DNA of 64,000 nucleotides from Allium sativum (taxonomy: Eukaryota > Streptophyta > Magnoliopsida > Asparagales > Amaryllidaceae): contig CM060922.1 of the NCBI GenBank assembly GCA_030737875.1, positions 299,575,456-299,639,455 of the forward strand. Direction: 5' to 3'. The position numbers were made by a program, and so were the translations under genes. Below, piece by piece: positions 1 through 12,039 of this stretch (position 1 is the stretch's first letter; each line of letters starts with the position of its first letter). Under the pieces are notes generated by a model, which saw only the letters and a list, made by a program, of their open reading frames with translations, did no database searches and was not told the origin of the DNA.

Positions 1-660
1 GACCTCTTCGGAGGCGTCCGACAAGTTCGACAAGCGTCTGGATTATTCAGACTCAACGGACAACGGATCAAAGACCTCTTCGGAGGCGTCCGACAAGTTC
101 GACAAGCGTCTGAATTATTCAGACTCAACGAACAACGGATCAAAGACCTCTTCGGAGTCGTCCGACAAGTTCGACAAGCGTCTGAATTATTCAGACTCAA
201 CGAACAACGGATCAAAGACCTCTTCGGAAGCGTCCAACAAGTTCGACAAGCATCTGAATTATTCAGACTCAACGAACAACGGATCAAAGACCTCTTCGCA
301 GGCGTCCGACAAGTTCGACAAGCGTCTAAATTATTCAGACTCAACGAACAACGGATCAAAGACCTCTTCGGAGGCGTCCGACAAGTTCGACAAGCATCTG
401 AATTATTCAGACTCAGCGAACAACGGATCAAAAACCTCTTCGGGGTTGTCTGACCATATTCCGGGTCTTCCAAATCCAGTTAGTGGCGGATCCAATAACC
501 TCTTCGGGGGTGTCCGACCATAAGCCGGGTCCTCCAGATTCGGTTAGTGACAGACCCAAAGACCTTCTCGAAGGTGTCCGACAAATTCTACAAGTGACTG
601 AATTATTCAATCACAAAAAATAACGGATTTACAAAGACATCCGTGAGAGTATATATTCAA
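1..660. repeat. 72-bp tandem repeat array (minisatellite)
   Basis: Six near-identical units of exactly 72 bp begin at 1, 73, 145, 217, 289 and 361. Each opens with GACCTCTTCGGAGGCGTCCG and contains CAAGTTCGACAAG and a TTATTCAGACTCAACGAACA segment. Degenerate units follow at about 433, 497, 561 and 636, where the period slips to 64-75 bp and the core becomes more divergent. The array starts at the window edge, so its true length is unknown. Tandem arrays just upstream of the 3' untranslated part are known in Tat/Ogre-type Ty3/gypsy elements, and the polypurine tract and LTR downstream fit that; the link to this particular LTR is inference. Confidence 0.9.
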
Positions 661-3600
661 ATCTAATCCCCAAAGGACTTGAATTGCCAGAAATCCTTGG
701 ATTATGAGTAAGCTAGGAAGCCCCAAATACGAAGGCAAAATCACATAATTTCCAAATATAGTCAGTCTCGCCTAACCTTAAGCTTGTAATAAACTTTGAT
801 ATGGGGGCAACACTACCACATTGAGAGAAAAAAAATCAATGCTTAGAAAACATACCACAAGCTCGTCACAACTAGCAGAACATGTTTCCATCACGACATC
901 ACAAAACACTTCTATCAGAGGCGTCGGGCATCCGATGCTTTGGGCACACAACGAAAAGCAAAAATAATCCCTTGGGAAAGGAAGAATCGAGTCGGTGCAA
1001 GTAGTCTGAATTCACAAGAGATACCCGTCTGCGAGAAGAAAACTCTTAGTTTTATACTGCTCGTTGATAGCCTTCAAAGACTCAAGTGCATAGTCATCTA
1101 CTAAATCCAGGTATCCTAGGTGCATTGGCATGCTCAGAAGTTCTAAATAAGTCGATAAAAGCAAAATACTTTTGCCAAACAAGTTAGAAGCTTCTAGTAC
1201 GACAATCTAAATCATGGAAATTTGGCAAAATTGATTGTATCCATCTTACGCAATTCGTGACTGCCTATGATAAAAGAGTAGCATGACCATACTAAGAACT
1301 GAACAATATCCGGAAGACATACACGGGTTCACCACAACATCGCAATAAACAAAAAACCCAATTTATACTCAACAAAAGGCAAGAATACTCAGAGATACAT
1401 AAGCCAAAGTGCGCAAACAACAGGAGATCCATCCTCAAAAGCTCGTTAAAAAACTTCTGCTTCAAAAAAGAGCAACCGGAAATTGTGGAAAAATCAATAT
1501 GACTTGATAGTCAATAAAAGGCGACCTCGAAAGTTCAATTAGTTAAACATCGACCAGTCCCGAGGAGAAGAAAGGGTAGGTACATTGGTCAAGGAAGAAC
1601 AAAAACGATCTCTCGTGGGAATGAATTCCTTGGCGAAGAAATCTAAAGCGCCTCAACACGAAAGCCTCTTTGACTACAAAGCTCTAATCATATATAACTC
1701 AAAGAACCTGATAATACTCTGCTTCAAACCCAAAAATAAATGATGTTAAAAGCAATTACGCTAATATGACATAATCCCATAAAGAGATAGCACTTCTCTA
1801 GGAATTGAAACTAGTATCCATCAACATTGTCAGCATGAGTTATAAGCAAAGGTTGAGAAATGACTATGCGCTGGGGAAAACAAATGTGAGGCGAAAATTC
1901 AATGTTTTGTCCAGCCTAGGATGATAAACTCTGTCAAACACGATTAAAAGAAACAACAAAACCGTAAGGTTGCAATATACAACGTTGCTTCTCAAACTGC
2001 GAAAAGGCTGATATGGGCAAATGCAAAAGTAATGCAAGATGCAAATTTATTAATGAGCAACGTTCAAATTCCGAAAACCCAATTCCAAGACTCATGATCC
2101 TCAGGATGAATACCGCAAAAGCATTGTACGAAATGCTGACCTAGCACAACTTATTAAGTGACGCACATAAGCTATTCGATTTACCAAAAATCCTACGGTC
2201 ATGACCACCCAAGAAGATTGGCAAAAAAACACGACTCAAGTGGACTGGGGCATCACTAATAATTAAACAGGGCAAGCCAAATTCGGAATTACATCAGACA
2301 AATGGTCAGGTGCGCACATTTCATAGGTTCCCTAAAAGGTCGCCTATGCTAAGGGAGATCCTCCGAAGAAATTGAGCTAGTGTTACACCACCATCCATCG
2401 ACATAAGACAAAGACAACATGTATCATTATCTTGTTCAGGAGTTATGTACTGAGATTTCTAAGTCCAACCAAATTACTGTGGCAAAGCTAAAAGGCGAAC
2501 AATCACGAATTGCCAAAAGAACAATGGATAACCAAAAAACCGGTTCATTAAAAAATCCAAAAACTACACCTATTTTAACCTTGGAAACCCACGTTAAAGT
2601 TTCAGTCTAAGCAAAAGCGATCTACTTCCCGGAACGATGACCAAAAACTTCCGTCCGGCACCCACTCTGCGCATGGAACTTCATTTTTCAACAAAGTACG
2701 GACGAGAAACAGGATACGAGGTGTTCAACTCTCAAGACATAGATGTGGATTGTTCAAGTTCTAGAGTGCTCAAATATAACGTATTTCAAAACAAGCATCG
2801 CGTATCAAATAAACCTCCCAACGACCTAACAATTAGGTTGCTCCACGGCATAAAGCCCAAATTTTTCAACAACCTAAAAGTCTAAAGTCGTTTAAAGGCT
2901 TAAAAGCTTAGGCCGCTCAAAGGATAGGTCACTCAACTATTCAAAGGTTAAGGGAGTTGTAACATTTCAAGCTCATATGACGTTTAGTCATCTCAAGGCC
3001 CCATATCGTGAGCCGAGCAAATTGTTTAAATAACTCAAAGGCTTGGGTTGCCCCATATTGAGGAGTTTGAGTTGTCCCGTGATTTTAAAAGTTATATTGA
3101 CGAGTGAAAACTTTAGGCCACTAACGGCCTAAAGCGTAGGACGCCATGACGACCTTGACTGATTTAATGACCTAAGAGCTCCAAACCCGGTAGCGATCTA
3201 AAGCTTAAGATCACGACATCAACCCAAAGCCTCGAAGTGTCTATTAAATTAAAGCTCGAGTGGTGTGTTGACATGAGGGAGTTCAAGACATATAAAAAGT
3301 TGTGACTGAATCTCAACACGACAAACATATGATTACCAGATTTAAAGCAACGCAGTATCAAAGCACACTGCGGATTCCAAAGTACCTATTGGTATGCAAG
3401 GCCATTTTGTGAATCCATCTACAGCATTGCCAAAGCTGATTCCAAACATACTCCGGCAAATTAGTAATTCAATAAGGCTTGCGGGAGTACAAAATCGATC
3501 ATGATCTCCAATTTGGATTCTGCAGTTATCAAAATATCACCCAACTACTTCAAATTGGAAGTGTGCAGCATTCAAATACAAAATACAGGTGCTGGTTACA

Positions 3601-4637
3601 ATTCGGGCAGACCTAGTTTTGAACTATTACACAATGTTCAAACTATGAAAAATCAAACTCGGTCATCACAAGTTAACACTTTCCAGCGTTCCAAGCCTCA
3701 AGCAGAAACCATGGAGTCTAATCAAACAAAGTTTAACAATACAAAAAAATTCAATGACGAATAGAGACCCTAACGCAGGGAAATCTTCAACTAATGTGCA
3801 TACTTGAGCCAATATAAGTTCAAATAACGGGATGAGCATGCTTCAAGCATGACTGAACGATATGGTCAAACACGAGTGATCATGATAGTTCAAGTAAACA
3901 AGATGGTAGATTGCCAGACCATGTTAGCAGGCTTCTTGATGATCAAGTTTATGAAGGAAGAATATATGAATCTCCTAACTTCCAGACTTCTACGTATAAT
4001 CTGGGAACAAAAAGACAAATCGTCGAATGGGGGCATCCAATGGAATCTCCGATGTCAGAACTGACCGACGAAGCAGGCAAATATTGAACCATAAAAATCT
4101 ATCCCATAATGAAGGATAGAAACCTCCCAGACAAGGGTAGAAATATCCAAGACCTCTCCTAAAGGAACAGAAAATAAATCACAGATACATATTTTCTCAA
4201 ATAAGAAATATCGTCCACCATCATATAAGTCATTAAAATAATAACGTTTGAAATCCACAGTTGACTTTAGTTGATTAGCAGATTTTAAGCGTTAATGCTA
4301 ATTCGAATTAGAATACCGTGTTTGTACGAACAATATTTGATGGGTTACAAACCGTTGAATTAAACAGTCCTATACAAACACTTTATTCAATTCAAAATAA
4401 AATTCGCTATAATCCAATTTTAATGATTAGCTAATCTGTTATTGATGTGGACGGTCAATGACAAAGTATAAGTCCAAAATCGTGCGAATGCTTGTTTTAA
4501 TTACAGAACAGGTAGCATGGAATATATGAATTCAAAGCGTGATTAGCCATAGAAAATAGAGGAGCTACGACAGAATCTCAATGCAAATTGTGTTCATTTC
4601 GAAGCCCGCATTTCCCGCAAGAAAAAAATACAAACTT
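661..4637 (+). other. Non-coding stretch, probably 3' internal region of a Tat-like LTR retrotransposon
   Basis: About 4 kb with no open reading frame over 90 codons on either strand and no recognisable retroviral domain. It lies between the 72-bp array and the polypurine tract at 4638, so it is best read as the long untranslated 3' part of the element whose 3' LTR begins at 4649. A G-rich run (ATGGGGGCAAC near 801) resembles a second polypurine tract, but no LTR-like start follows it. Between 2880 and 3130 short phrases such as TTAGGCC and TCAAAGG recur loosely. Confidence 0.45.
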
Positions 4638-4648
4638 CGAGGGGCAAA
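4638..4648 (+). promoter_or_regulatory. Polypurine tract before LTR
   Basis: CGAGGGGCAAA directly abuts TGTTAACCCC, the expected start of an LTR. This purine run followed by TG is the plus-strand primer arrangement of LTR retrotransposons, and the GGGGCAAATGTTA form is common in Tat-type gypsy elements. Confidence 0.65.
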
Positions 4649-6884
4649 TGTTAACCCCGTTCTTGGAACGCGGTTCAAAACTAAGAAGTATTCATGAATG
4701 ATGACACACAGCATCACTGACTCAAGTCGTTTCTACGACATGGTTACAAGCCGTTAATACGACATGAGACATAGGTCGTACGCACATATACCAAGTCGTT
4801 TCAAAACATGTCGCCCGCCCAATCCAAGTCGTTCATGCGCAACAAGTTGTCATCACAGCATAAGTCGAGTCGTCCGAACTAAGTTGTCAACGCGATAGAA
4901 ATGCTTCATACCGTTCCCATCTAGAGCGTCAAGATGGTGCAAATCGTTTATACGACATGAATTTGGGTTATGAATGCAACATGAAACCATATCTTTGTTA
5001 CCATACCACGTCGTTCTCTAGTTCTCATGATATGAAGGCGTGTCATTCCCACGGTATGGAAGCAAACCAGGTCGTTCGATCCATTCATGTCGTGAACACT
5101 ATACCTTGAAATTCATGTCGTTCAGACACATGTTTTATATCGTCCGCATACAATCCATGTCGGTTGAGACGTCACCAGTTCATGTCTCAAGCCATGTAGG
5201 CGGGTCAAGGCTATTTCGTCATTTATATTCAAATCATATCGGTCTAGACAATCATGCCGTTAACAACATACGCCGTACACACAATATGATGAAAGCCATG
5301 CAAAGGCATATCACATAGAATATTAAAAGCATGTCACCTGGAGTTGTTAAGAGCATTTTTTTTTTGTATGTAGTTCAGACCATTGGTTGATTAAAAGAAA
5401 GTGGGGTGCTCAGGTGCGTCATAGCACAAGCCAGTCAGAGTGTAAAGATGTTCCATAGCGCATTCTATCCAAGTAAAGAGAGGCTTCATGACGCAGAGCT
5501 TCATGTCGCATTCCAAACAAACCAAATTGTCTTAATATGATTTCAGTTATATCGCTGGCATCCTTCTAACCATTTCCGGATCATGAAAATCATAGCATAT
5601 GACAATCCATGTCGGTGCTCCTCTCATGATGTTATGTTCTAGAGAGTACGGAATGGGTTAAATACCATTATGCGGCATGGTTAAAATCATTAACTACCAC
5701 ATGATTTGCCGCATGTACTTATAACAACAAGTCAATATGCCTATATATGATACAGATCACTTGATCCATACGGCAAGTTGCAGGAGGTTAACGTCAGTCA
5801 TGCCGCATGCATAAAGCATGTCGTCCAGCTCACCCATAAATCTAAACCATGTCGTGTACCACCTGAACGCATGTCGTGCCCATCATCTTAGTCCAAGTCG
5901 CAAGTCACCACTATTCATATATCATATCGCTCCAGGAAATTTAGGTCGTAAATCATCATTCCGTAGTCCAGAATTCATGTCGCACCTCTTTTCGAATCCA
6001 TGATGTATGTCCTTGCCATTATTGAAGGCATAACGCAAGCCAAATTGCCAGCTGTAAAGTAGTGGAACAAAGTTGCAAAGGGGAATGCAAAGCAAATCGT
6101 TTGCTCATGGGTTGGGACTTCATGTCACAAGGCACCATCCGTAGTCCAATTCATGGCGCGTGACGCTTTGTAACAGCAATATACAGCTGGACACCGATAT
6201 TTACGAGTGTGACACTACCCTTTAGACACCACTATAAATTCCCCTGATATTTCATTTGGAAAGGGGGGATCGAAAATTCATTCCTACAGGGAGACTCCGT
6301 CAAATTCAAAGCTCGTTTACAATTCCTCTAATGGCTCCTATGGATTCATCAACACTTTTCTAACTTCATGAAGATCAAATCCAAGGGAATGATCATAAAA
6401 GATTTCTCCAATCAAATCTAAGGACCTTCAATCTCATTCAAGCTACATAAAAAATCTCTCATGCATCATTCAAACGATATCTTCTCCTCTCCGAAGCTTA
6501 AAATCAAATTTCAATTCACTACGAAATTTATGAAGATCATGGAAAAGGATCAAAGCACACAAATGGTTGAAGATTCATCACAAAGCTAAAAGATCTCTTC
6601 ATTTTCTTCACCAAATTCAAGTGAAAGTAAATCGTCAAGAGAGTTAAAAGAGAGAAATGATTGTAATGAGGGAAAACTCATATGTTGTAAGCTTGAATAT
6701 CATAATGAGAATGAATTGAAAGTGGACATAGATTCATAGAGAATCAAACCAGTATAAAAATTCTTTTGTGCTCTTACTTTCTTTTATCCGTTTATTATGC
6801 GATTTTGCGGTTCCATATTCTTACCGAATAGGTGAAGTGTAGCTTTTACACCTTTGGTTTTTAATCCCAAATTTGGAGAAAACA
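4649..6884 (+). mobile_element. Putative 3' LTR of a Tat-like Ty3/gypsy element
   Basis: Starts TGTTAACCCC right after the polypurine tract. A TATA-like box (CACTATAAATT near 6228) sits in the last third, as expected of an LTR promoter. The 3' boundary is placed at GAGAAAACA (6884) because sequence after it (GTGTATCTCTAGAG) aligns with an unrelated repeat also present at 28116. No partner LTR is in the window, so the boundary and the 2.2-kb length are provisional. No coding capacity is seen; an open stretch at 5818-6003 is just translated repeat. Confidence 0.5.
4720..6010. repeat. Dense dispersed ATGTCGT/ACGACAT motifs in the LTR
   Basis: More than 20 variants of CATGTCGT, AAGTCGTT or the inverse ACGACATG are spread over 1.3 kb, for example near 4733, 4758, 4969, 5087, 5118, 5817, 5850 and 5872. 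Spacing is irregular, so this is not a clean tandem array. It occupies the presumed U3 region upstream of the TATA-like box. Confidence 0.6.
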
Positions 6885-8349
6885 GTGTATCTCTAGAGGA
6901 GAATACACTGGGTTCAACAACAACATCTTGTAACCCGGCCACACATGACCGACCACTAATTTCGCATGAGTGTATCGAATGTATATCACCAACGGTTGGG
7001 ACCAGCAACCGTTTCCCGAATGGGACAACATCGAATAGAATGAGGAATTAAATGAATTTCTCTTGATAGCTGATAATACACCCTAATGGAATCTACCCAC
7101 ATAGCCATGCTGCCTGCCCAATTCTTGTCATTTCCCGGTTGTTGAGGCCTGAGGCTACGATTACTTATCATTCATTGATAACACAATCACTTTGAATGAC
7201 ACATTGTCAGATCCGTTAATCGTTAATTGATTTGCACAAATATATTCTAGATATTATGCTAAGAGAATGAATTCTCCGCCACCATATATATTTGTTTAGA
7301 ACAACCTATGCGATCATTGGAAATACTCTGTCAAACATTTATCCATATACGTTCGTTCTGGGATTTAACAAAACCGAAGGCACAATTTCCGTTAAATAGA
7401 AAAAGCCCTTGCACTTTACTCCGTCTTCAATTATCTTTATATAATCTGATTCGGAACGCTACTGCCAATACGGAGTGGTTCTCGGATAATAATCCAACCG
7501 GTCTCTCCATATTGACAACGATATTTACAAATGCTTCGATAGTCGGTTATTTAACTATCGAAGATAAAAAAACATTCATTCAAAGCATCAAACAAATCAC
7601 TGAGCCTTTTAATTAATATTTCATTAATTAAAATACTTCTTTATTTCCTTATCCATATTCGTTAACATGATATTTTCGATAATCATCTTGGCCTCTTACG
7701 CTATTTGGAAAACATTTCCATATATCGCCTTCTTTTATTTTCTATACTTAGAAAATATATTCTATTTATAATTGGAAAACATTCCAATTACTTATCTCTT
7801 CCACGACCATTGATTTATTTCTATACTCAGGAAATACTTATTATTATATTTCCAAATTTCCACTTATTTGGGTTAAAATGAATGTTGTGTAAAACATCGT
7901 TACAACAACCCAAAACGCTCCATCCAACTAACTCTTATTCAAACATTTCTCTTCAAGACTGGATCTTGCTATTTATCGGTTAAAAATGAAATCAATCAAG
8001 TTGGGGTATAACTACCTCTCAGACCTTGACTGAAAACATTCTTAACTTCAAAATGGACAAGACCACTTACCTCGAATAATCAACATCATGAAAACCATTA
8101 TTCATTTTTAAAACACGTATACGCTTCTCTTTCTATTTTTACCAAAAATTATAGATTTTCTTTTTGTTTATAATATTCAATTTTTAAGTTCATTTCCTTA
8201 CCGAATTCTATATATATCGATACACTGATTTCTAACTAGCAAATTTTATTAAAAATATTCTAACTCCTTAAATTTCCGGAAAATTTTGCCATAACCTCCT
8301 TTGTATCGGTCGATAGTTCAAACCTCAACTCGCCTCTCTTATGTTGCAT
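6885..8349 (-). mobile_element. Degenerate long-LTR gypsy fragment, related to the minus-strand element at 27-30 kb
   Basis: From GTGTATCTCTAGAG at 6885 to about 7850 the sequence aligns with 28116-29180, including the shared phrases CACTGGGTTC, CACATGACCGACCACT and CCCACATAGCC. The last 120 bp (about 8225-8340) resemble 25990-26076, the internal end of that element. It ends abruptly at 8349, where the truncated chromovirus LTR starts. No reading frame is preserved. Orientation is inferred from the better-defined copy. Confidence 0.55.
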
Positions 8350-9451
8350 AACATATGACAGTTTTGTTATCTTATGTTGGTAGATCTATTTCATATGTCC
8401 AATTACATATGTTTAACTTGATTCATTTTATGATATCAGCTTATATGCAAGTTTGGGATGTTACATCATATGCTAATTTGTATGTGAATCTTATGCAAGT
8501 CTATTTTAACATATGCCAGTTTGTATGTGAATCTTATGCAAGTCTGTATGCGAATTATGCACAAGTTTATATGTGAATCAAGTATATATATGCACACACA
8601 CATGCGGGTTTATATGTAAAACGTGTGATATTAGTTTACATGTTTAAAATTCATGATGTTGGTTCATATGTCTAAAACACATATGATAGATTTGATTCAT
8701 TTTATGACATTTACATGACTAAATCATATGCAAGTGTAAATGTAAATCTTAATTTACATGTCTAAATTATATATGCAAGTTTATATATAAGTATGGATGA
8801 GAATCAAATGCTAGTTTATATGTAAGATTGTATGCGAATCATATGTAATTCTTAATTTACATATCTAAATTGCATATGCAAGTTTAATACAAGTTTATAT
8901 GTAGATCATATGCAGGTTTATGCGCAAACCATGTTCATATATGCAAGTCCATCTTTATGTGTATAGATCTATGCAAATCATATCTTATATAATTTGATCC
9001 ATGCCAGTTTGTGGTTTATGCAAATTATGCCTATGGCCTATGCAAGTTATTGATTTTGCAAATTTATGATTATATAAATTATAATCATGCAAGTTTTGGT
9101 CCATGCTAGCCTATTTTTATTTGCAAGTTAGATATATTTTACGTGTTATGCAAGTTGTGATGTTTTTGTGAGTTAGGCTATTTGCTAGCCTACGTATTAT
9201 ATGTATTACACGTACAAGCAACGTGGGGGCAATGGGAAAATATTAAATATTAATATTGTGTAAATTGGAATAAAATGGCTTAAAAACATATAATAAATTT
9301 GAGACATTAATTGGCCTAATTTATATGCATAGAACTTATGGACATAATTTAGGTGACAATTATGGACATAGATTAATTTGGAAGTTATTGACAATTTGAA
9401 ATAGGGATATTAATTCAAATTGGGGTTGAATAATAATGTGTAATAATAAAT

Positions 9452-9790
9452 GCCTAAGACACTAGGTTAGACTCGTTTGTGGTATAAAACTGCCTGGACC
9501 CGCCTGACAAATCTAGCAACCACAAACGGTAGTCTAATGTGAGAGGTCAAAGACATAAATTAAATGGGTAATAAACGCATAAGACACGAGGTTAGACTCG
9601 TTTGTGGTATAAGACTGCCCGAACCCGCCCGGCACATCCAGAAACCACAAATGTCAGACTAATGTGAGAGGTCGTAGGCATAATTAAAAGATGCTTAGGC
9701 ATGAGGTTAAGTCTGGCTTGTGGTGGAAGTCTGCCCGGAACAGCCCGGCATATCCATCGGCCACAAGCAATGACGTAATGTGAGAGGTCT
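9452..9790 (+). repeat. Three tandem ~120-bp hairpin units in the 5' LTR
   Basis: Units start near 9452, 9577 and 9693. Each has a left arm (GTTAGACT..GTTTGTGG), a loop rich in CCCG with a TCCAGC-like phrase, and a right arm (CCACAAAC..AGTCTAA), and is followed by TGTGAGAGGTC. In unit 3 both arms have changed together: GCTTGTGG pairs with CCACAAGC. The set recurs at 16090-16430. Confidence 0.8.
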
Positions 9791-10017
9791 GTGCATTAAT
9801 AATTAATTAATGCTGATCAAAGAAGAATATGAATGACAAAAAGAAGTTTGGTTGAGTTGAGTAATTCTCTGAATACCCATATGATGTTGATTTCGGTCTT
9901 CGGGGTTGATACTTAGGGAGTTATTCTCTTAACCAATGTATCTGTGAACTAAGATGTACTTAATCATAAATTAAGTAAAAAGATGTTATACAATATATAT
10001 ATATAATATATATATAT

Positions 10018-10470
10018 ATTAATTTGATAAGTGGTTAAGGTTAAGACCAGCTTAACCAAAAATATATAAGTGGGTAGGGTTAAGACCAGCTTAACCAATA
10101 ATATATTAATCTGAGAAGTGGATAGGGTTAAGACAAACTTAAACAATATTGTCTGATAAGTGGATAGGGTTAAGACTAGCTTAACGAATAATATATATTA
10201 ATTTGATAAGTGGGTAAGGTTTAGACTAGCTTAACCAATAATATATAAGTGGGCAGGATTAAGACTAGCTTAACCAATAATATATATATTAATTTGATAA
10301 GTGGGTAAGGCTAAGACCAACTTAGCCAACAATATATCAGTGGATAGGGTTAAGACCAACTTAGCCAATAATATATAAGTGGATAGGGTTAAGACCAGCT
10401 CAACCAATAATATATATATATTGATTTGATAAGCGGATAGGGTTAAGACAAGCTTAACCAATAACACATG
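10018..10470 (+). repeat. About ten short hairpin repeats in the 5' LTR
   Basis: Copies of GGTTAAGACCAGCTTAACC at 30-50 bp intervals, separated by AATAATATAT and TTGATAAGTGG. Each copy is a 7-bp stem with a 5-base loop. The copy near 10308 reads GGCTAAG..CTTAGCC, with both arms changed compatibly. Confidence 0.8.
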
Positions 10471-10899
10471 TTGATTTGATAAGTGGGTGACATGTGGGAT
10501 ATAATTATAAACACTTAACCAAGTTGAAACATGTAAGAAGACATGAATAAGAGGGGGTTAAGTGGAAAATTCTAGTGGGGACCAAGCATAGGCGGAAAGC
10601 TTGTGTCAAGCGTGGGGACCCTTTTCAACCAGTAACCTATTTAGTATCTAAGTGAGCTCGATCTATATCGAGGATAGGACACGCTTACTGGGCTTGATTG
10701 TAAGAGGTCAAAACGGGTTAGCGATGGCAACGCAAGTCCAATGGGGTCATGTGCGTGCGTGGGCCCGGGTTGGTAGGTAAGACGTTGTTTCATCATGTAG
10801 GTATAAGCCGTGCATCTTTAGTGGTATCGGATTGCCAATTCGGGAAGTGATACACCCCACTGTGGGACCAGCACGGGTATCTACCTGTTAGGGAGCCGA

Positions 10900-11085
10900 T
10901 CGAATGGGGAAGGTAGTGGGTACGACTAGCGGAGATAGGAGTAGGTGGCACCTATGGAGACAACTAGGAGTCCAACTACCATATTGCGAATAAATGTTGT
11001 AATTAGAATGGGGGATAGTGGGTAAAACTAGTAGAGATAGGAGCAGGCGGTACCTATGAAGACAGCTAGGGATACACGATACTAC
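10900..11085 (+). repeat. Direct ~120-bp duplication in the LTR
   Basis: Two copies of a segment containing AGTGGGTACGACTAG, GAGATAGGAG, GGCACCTATG and GACAACTAGG, the first near 10913 and the second near 11027. The same pair is present at 17615-17775 in the 3' LTR, so the duplication predates this insertion. Confidence 0.7.
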
Positions 11086-11730
11086 CATTATGATTATTAT
11101 GTTCAGTAGGCGGGATCAACTCTTAGGGTGACTAGTAATGGTGCAGTATAGTAATTATCCTATAATGATTAGGAGCGAGATTAACGCTAGAATATTCCTC
11201 TTGTTTGTTTTGTCTTGCCCACTTTTTCCATAGTCATTCCTTGTTTTACCAGTTTATGCCTTATCCTAATTACTTTAATAATTATATTGTTAAAGTTATT
11301 GTACTCGCCAGACTTTATGTCTGACCTCCTTTGTTTTCGCCTCTTTTCTTCCTTCCCCCCTCAGGTTCTCAGGGTGGGGCTAGTGCTATTGGAGCTTAAT
11401 TTGGATCTTTCTTTCTCATTTGCAAGTGCTTGGATTGCAGAAAGTAAGTTCAGCTTATCTATTTTATGGCTACTTATGTTGGGGTTATGCTTTTTTACTT
11501 TATGTACTCAGAAAACAATTTGTCAAGATGGATATTAAGTGTACTTGGTTTTATTGTTGGTTTTTGATGTAACCAAACTATTTCTCCGCTGTAGTAAAAG
11601 TTGTTTTAATTTTTCAATTACCAATATATGTACCTGTCTTGTTATATTCTGTGTAATACACCAATAATACTCCATGAAAGTTAATGCATTCCCTTTGAGA
11701 GTGACATTAGTGGATGTGGGGTGTTACACG

Positions 11731-11748
11731 TGGTATCAGAGCAGAAGG
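11731..11748 (+). promoter_or_regulatory. Primer-binding site (tRNA-iMet)
   Basis: TGGTATCAGAGCAGAAGG lies two bases after the 5' LTR end. TGGTATCAGAGC is complementary to the 3' end of plant initiator tRNA-Met, the usual minus-strand primer of chromoviruses and copia elements. Confidence 0.9.
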
Positions 11749-12039
11749 TTACAAGAACAGATAAGAAATTTTGAAAAACTGTTTTTCAAAACCGTTTTAT
11801 AAAGAAATACTTACTAAAATATGTTATAAGTAGAGTATTTTCAAGAGAAAAGTTTGTTTTAAAAACATAACCCCCAAGATCCATATATCTTTCCTACGAT
11901 TCTCTGTTTTGAATCTCTTCCTCTCTCCTTTTTTGAATTTCTTCCTCCACGTATAGACGTTTTTCTAAGATATGTAAGAACTTCCGTACGGTGGGCGGAC
12001 GTTCCTCAAAGCTAGAAGGAAGTGGAGGACTTGTTGGTA

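Larger units (their letters stand above)
8350..11728 (+). repeat. 5' LTR of the chromovirus, truncated at its left end
   Basis: Aligns throughout with 14985-18436 and ends GGTGTTACA at 11728, two bases before the primer site. The first ~800 bp of the LTR are absent. Differences from the 3' LTR include long AT-dinucleotide expansions in the latter and many scattered substitutions, so the insertion is not recent. The C/T-rich acceptor-like segment followed by GTTCTCAGGGT near 11362 is conserved in both LTRs. Confidence 0.85.

Noticed and set aside
1..660. CRISPR-like repeat array
   Set aside because: Units are contiguous 72-bp tandem copies without unique spacers, in a plant transposon context.
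801..830. ATGGGGGCAAC as a polypurine tract
   Set aside because: What follows (ACTACCACATTG) does not begin with TG and is not repeated elsewhere as an LTR.
11215..11538. Possible gene conserved at 17911-18246
   Set aside because: Both copies are the same part of the two LTRs; similarity comes from LTR duplication, and the N-terminal parts differ by frameshift.
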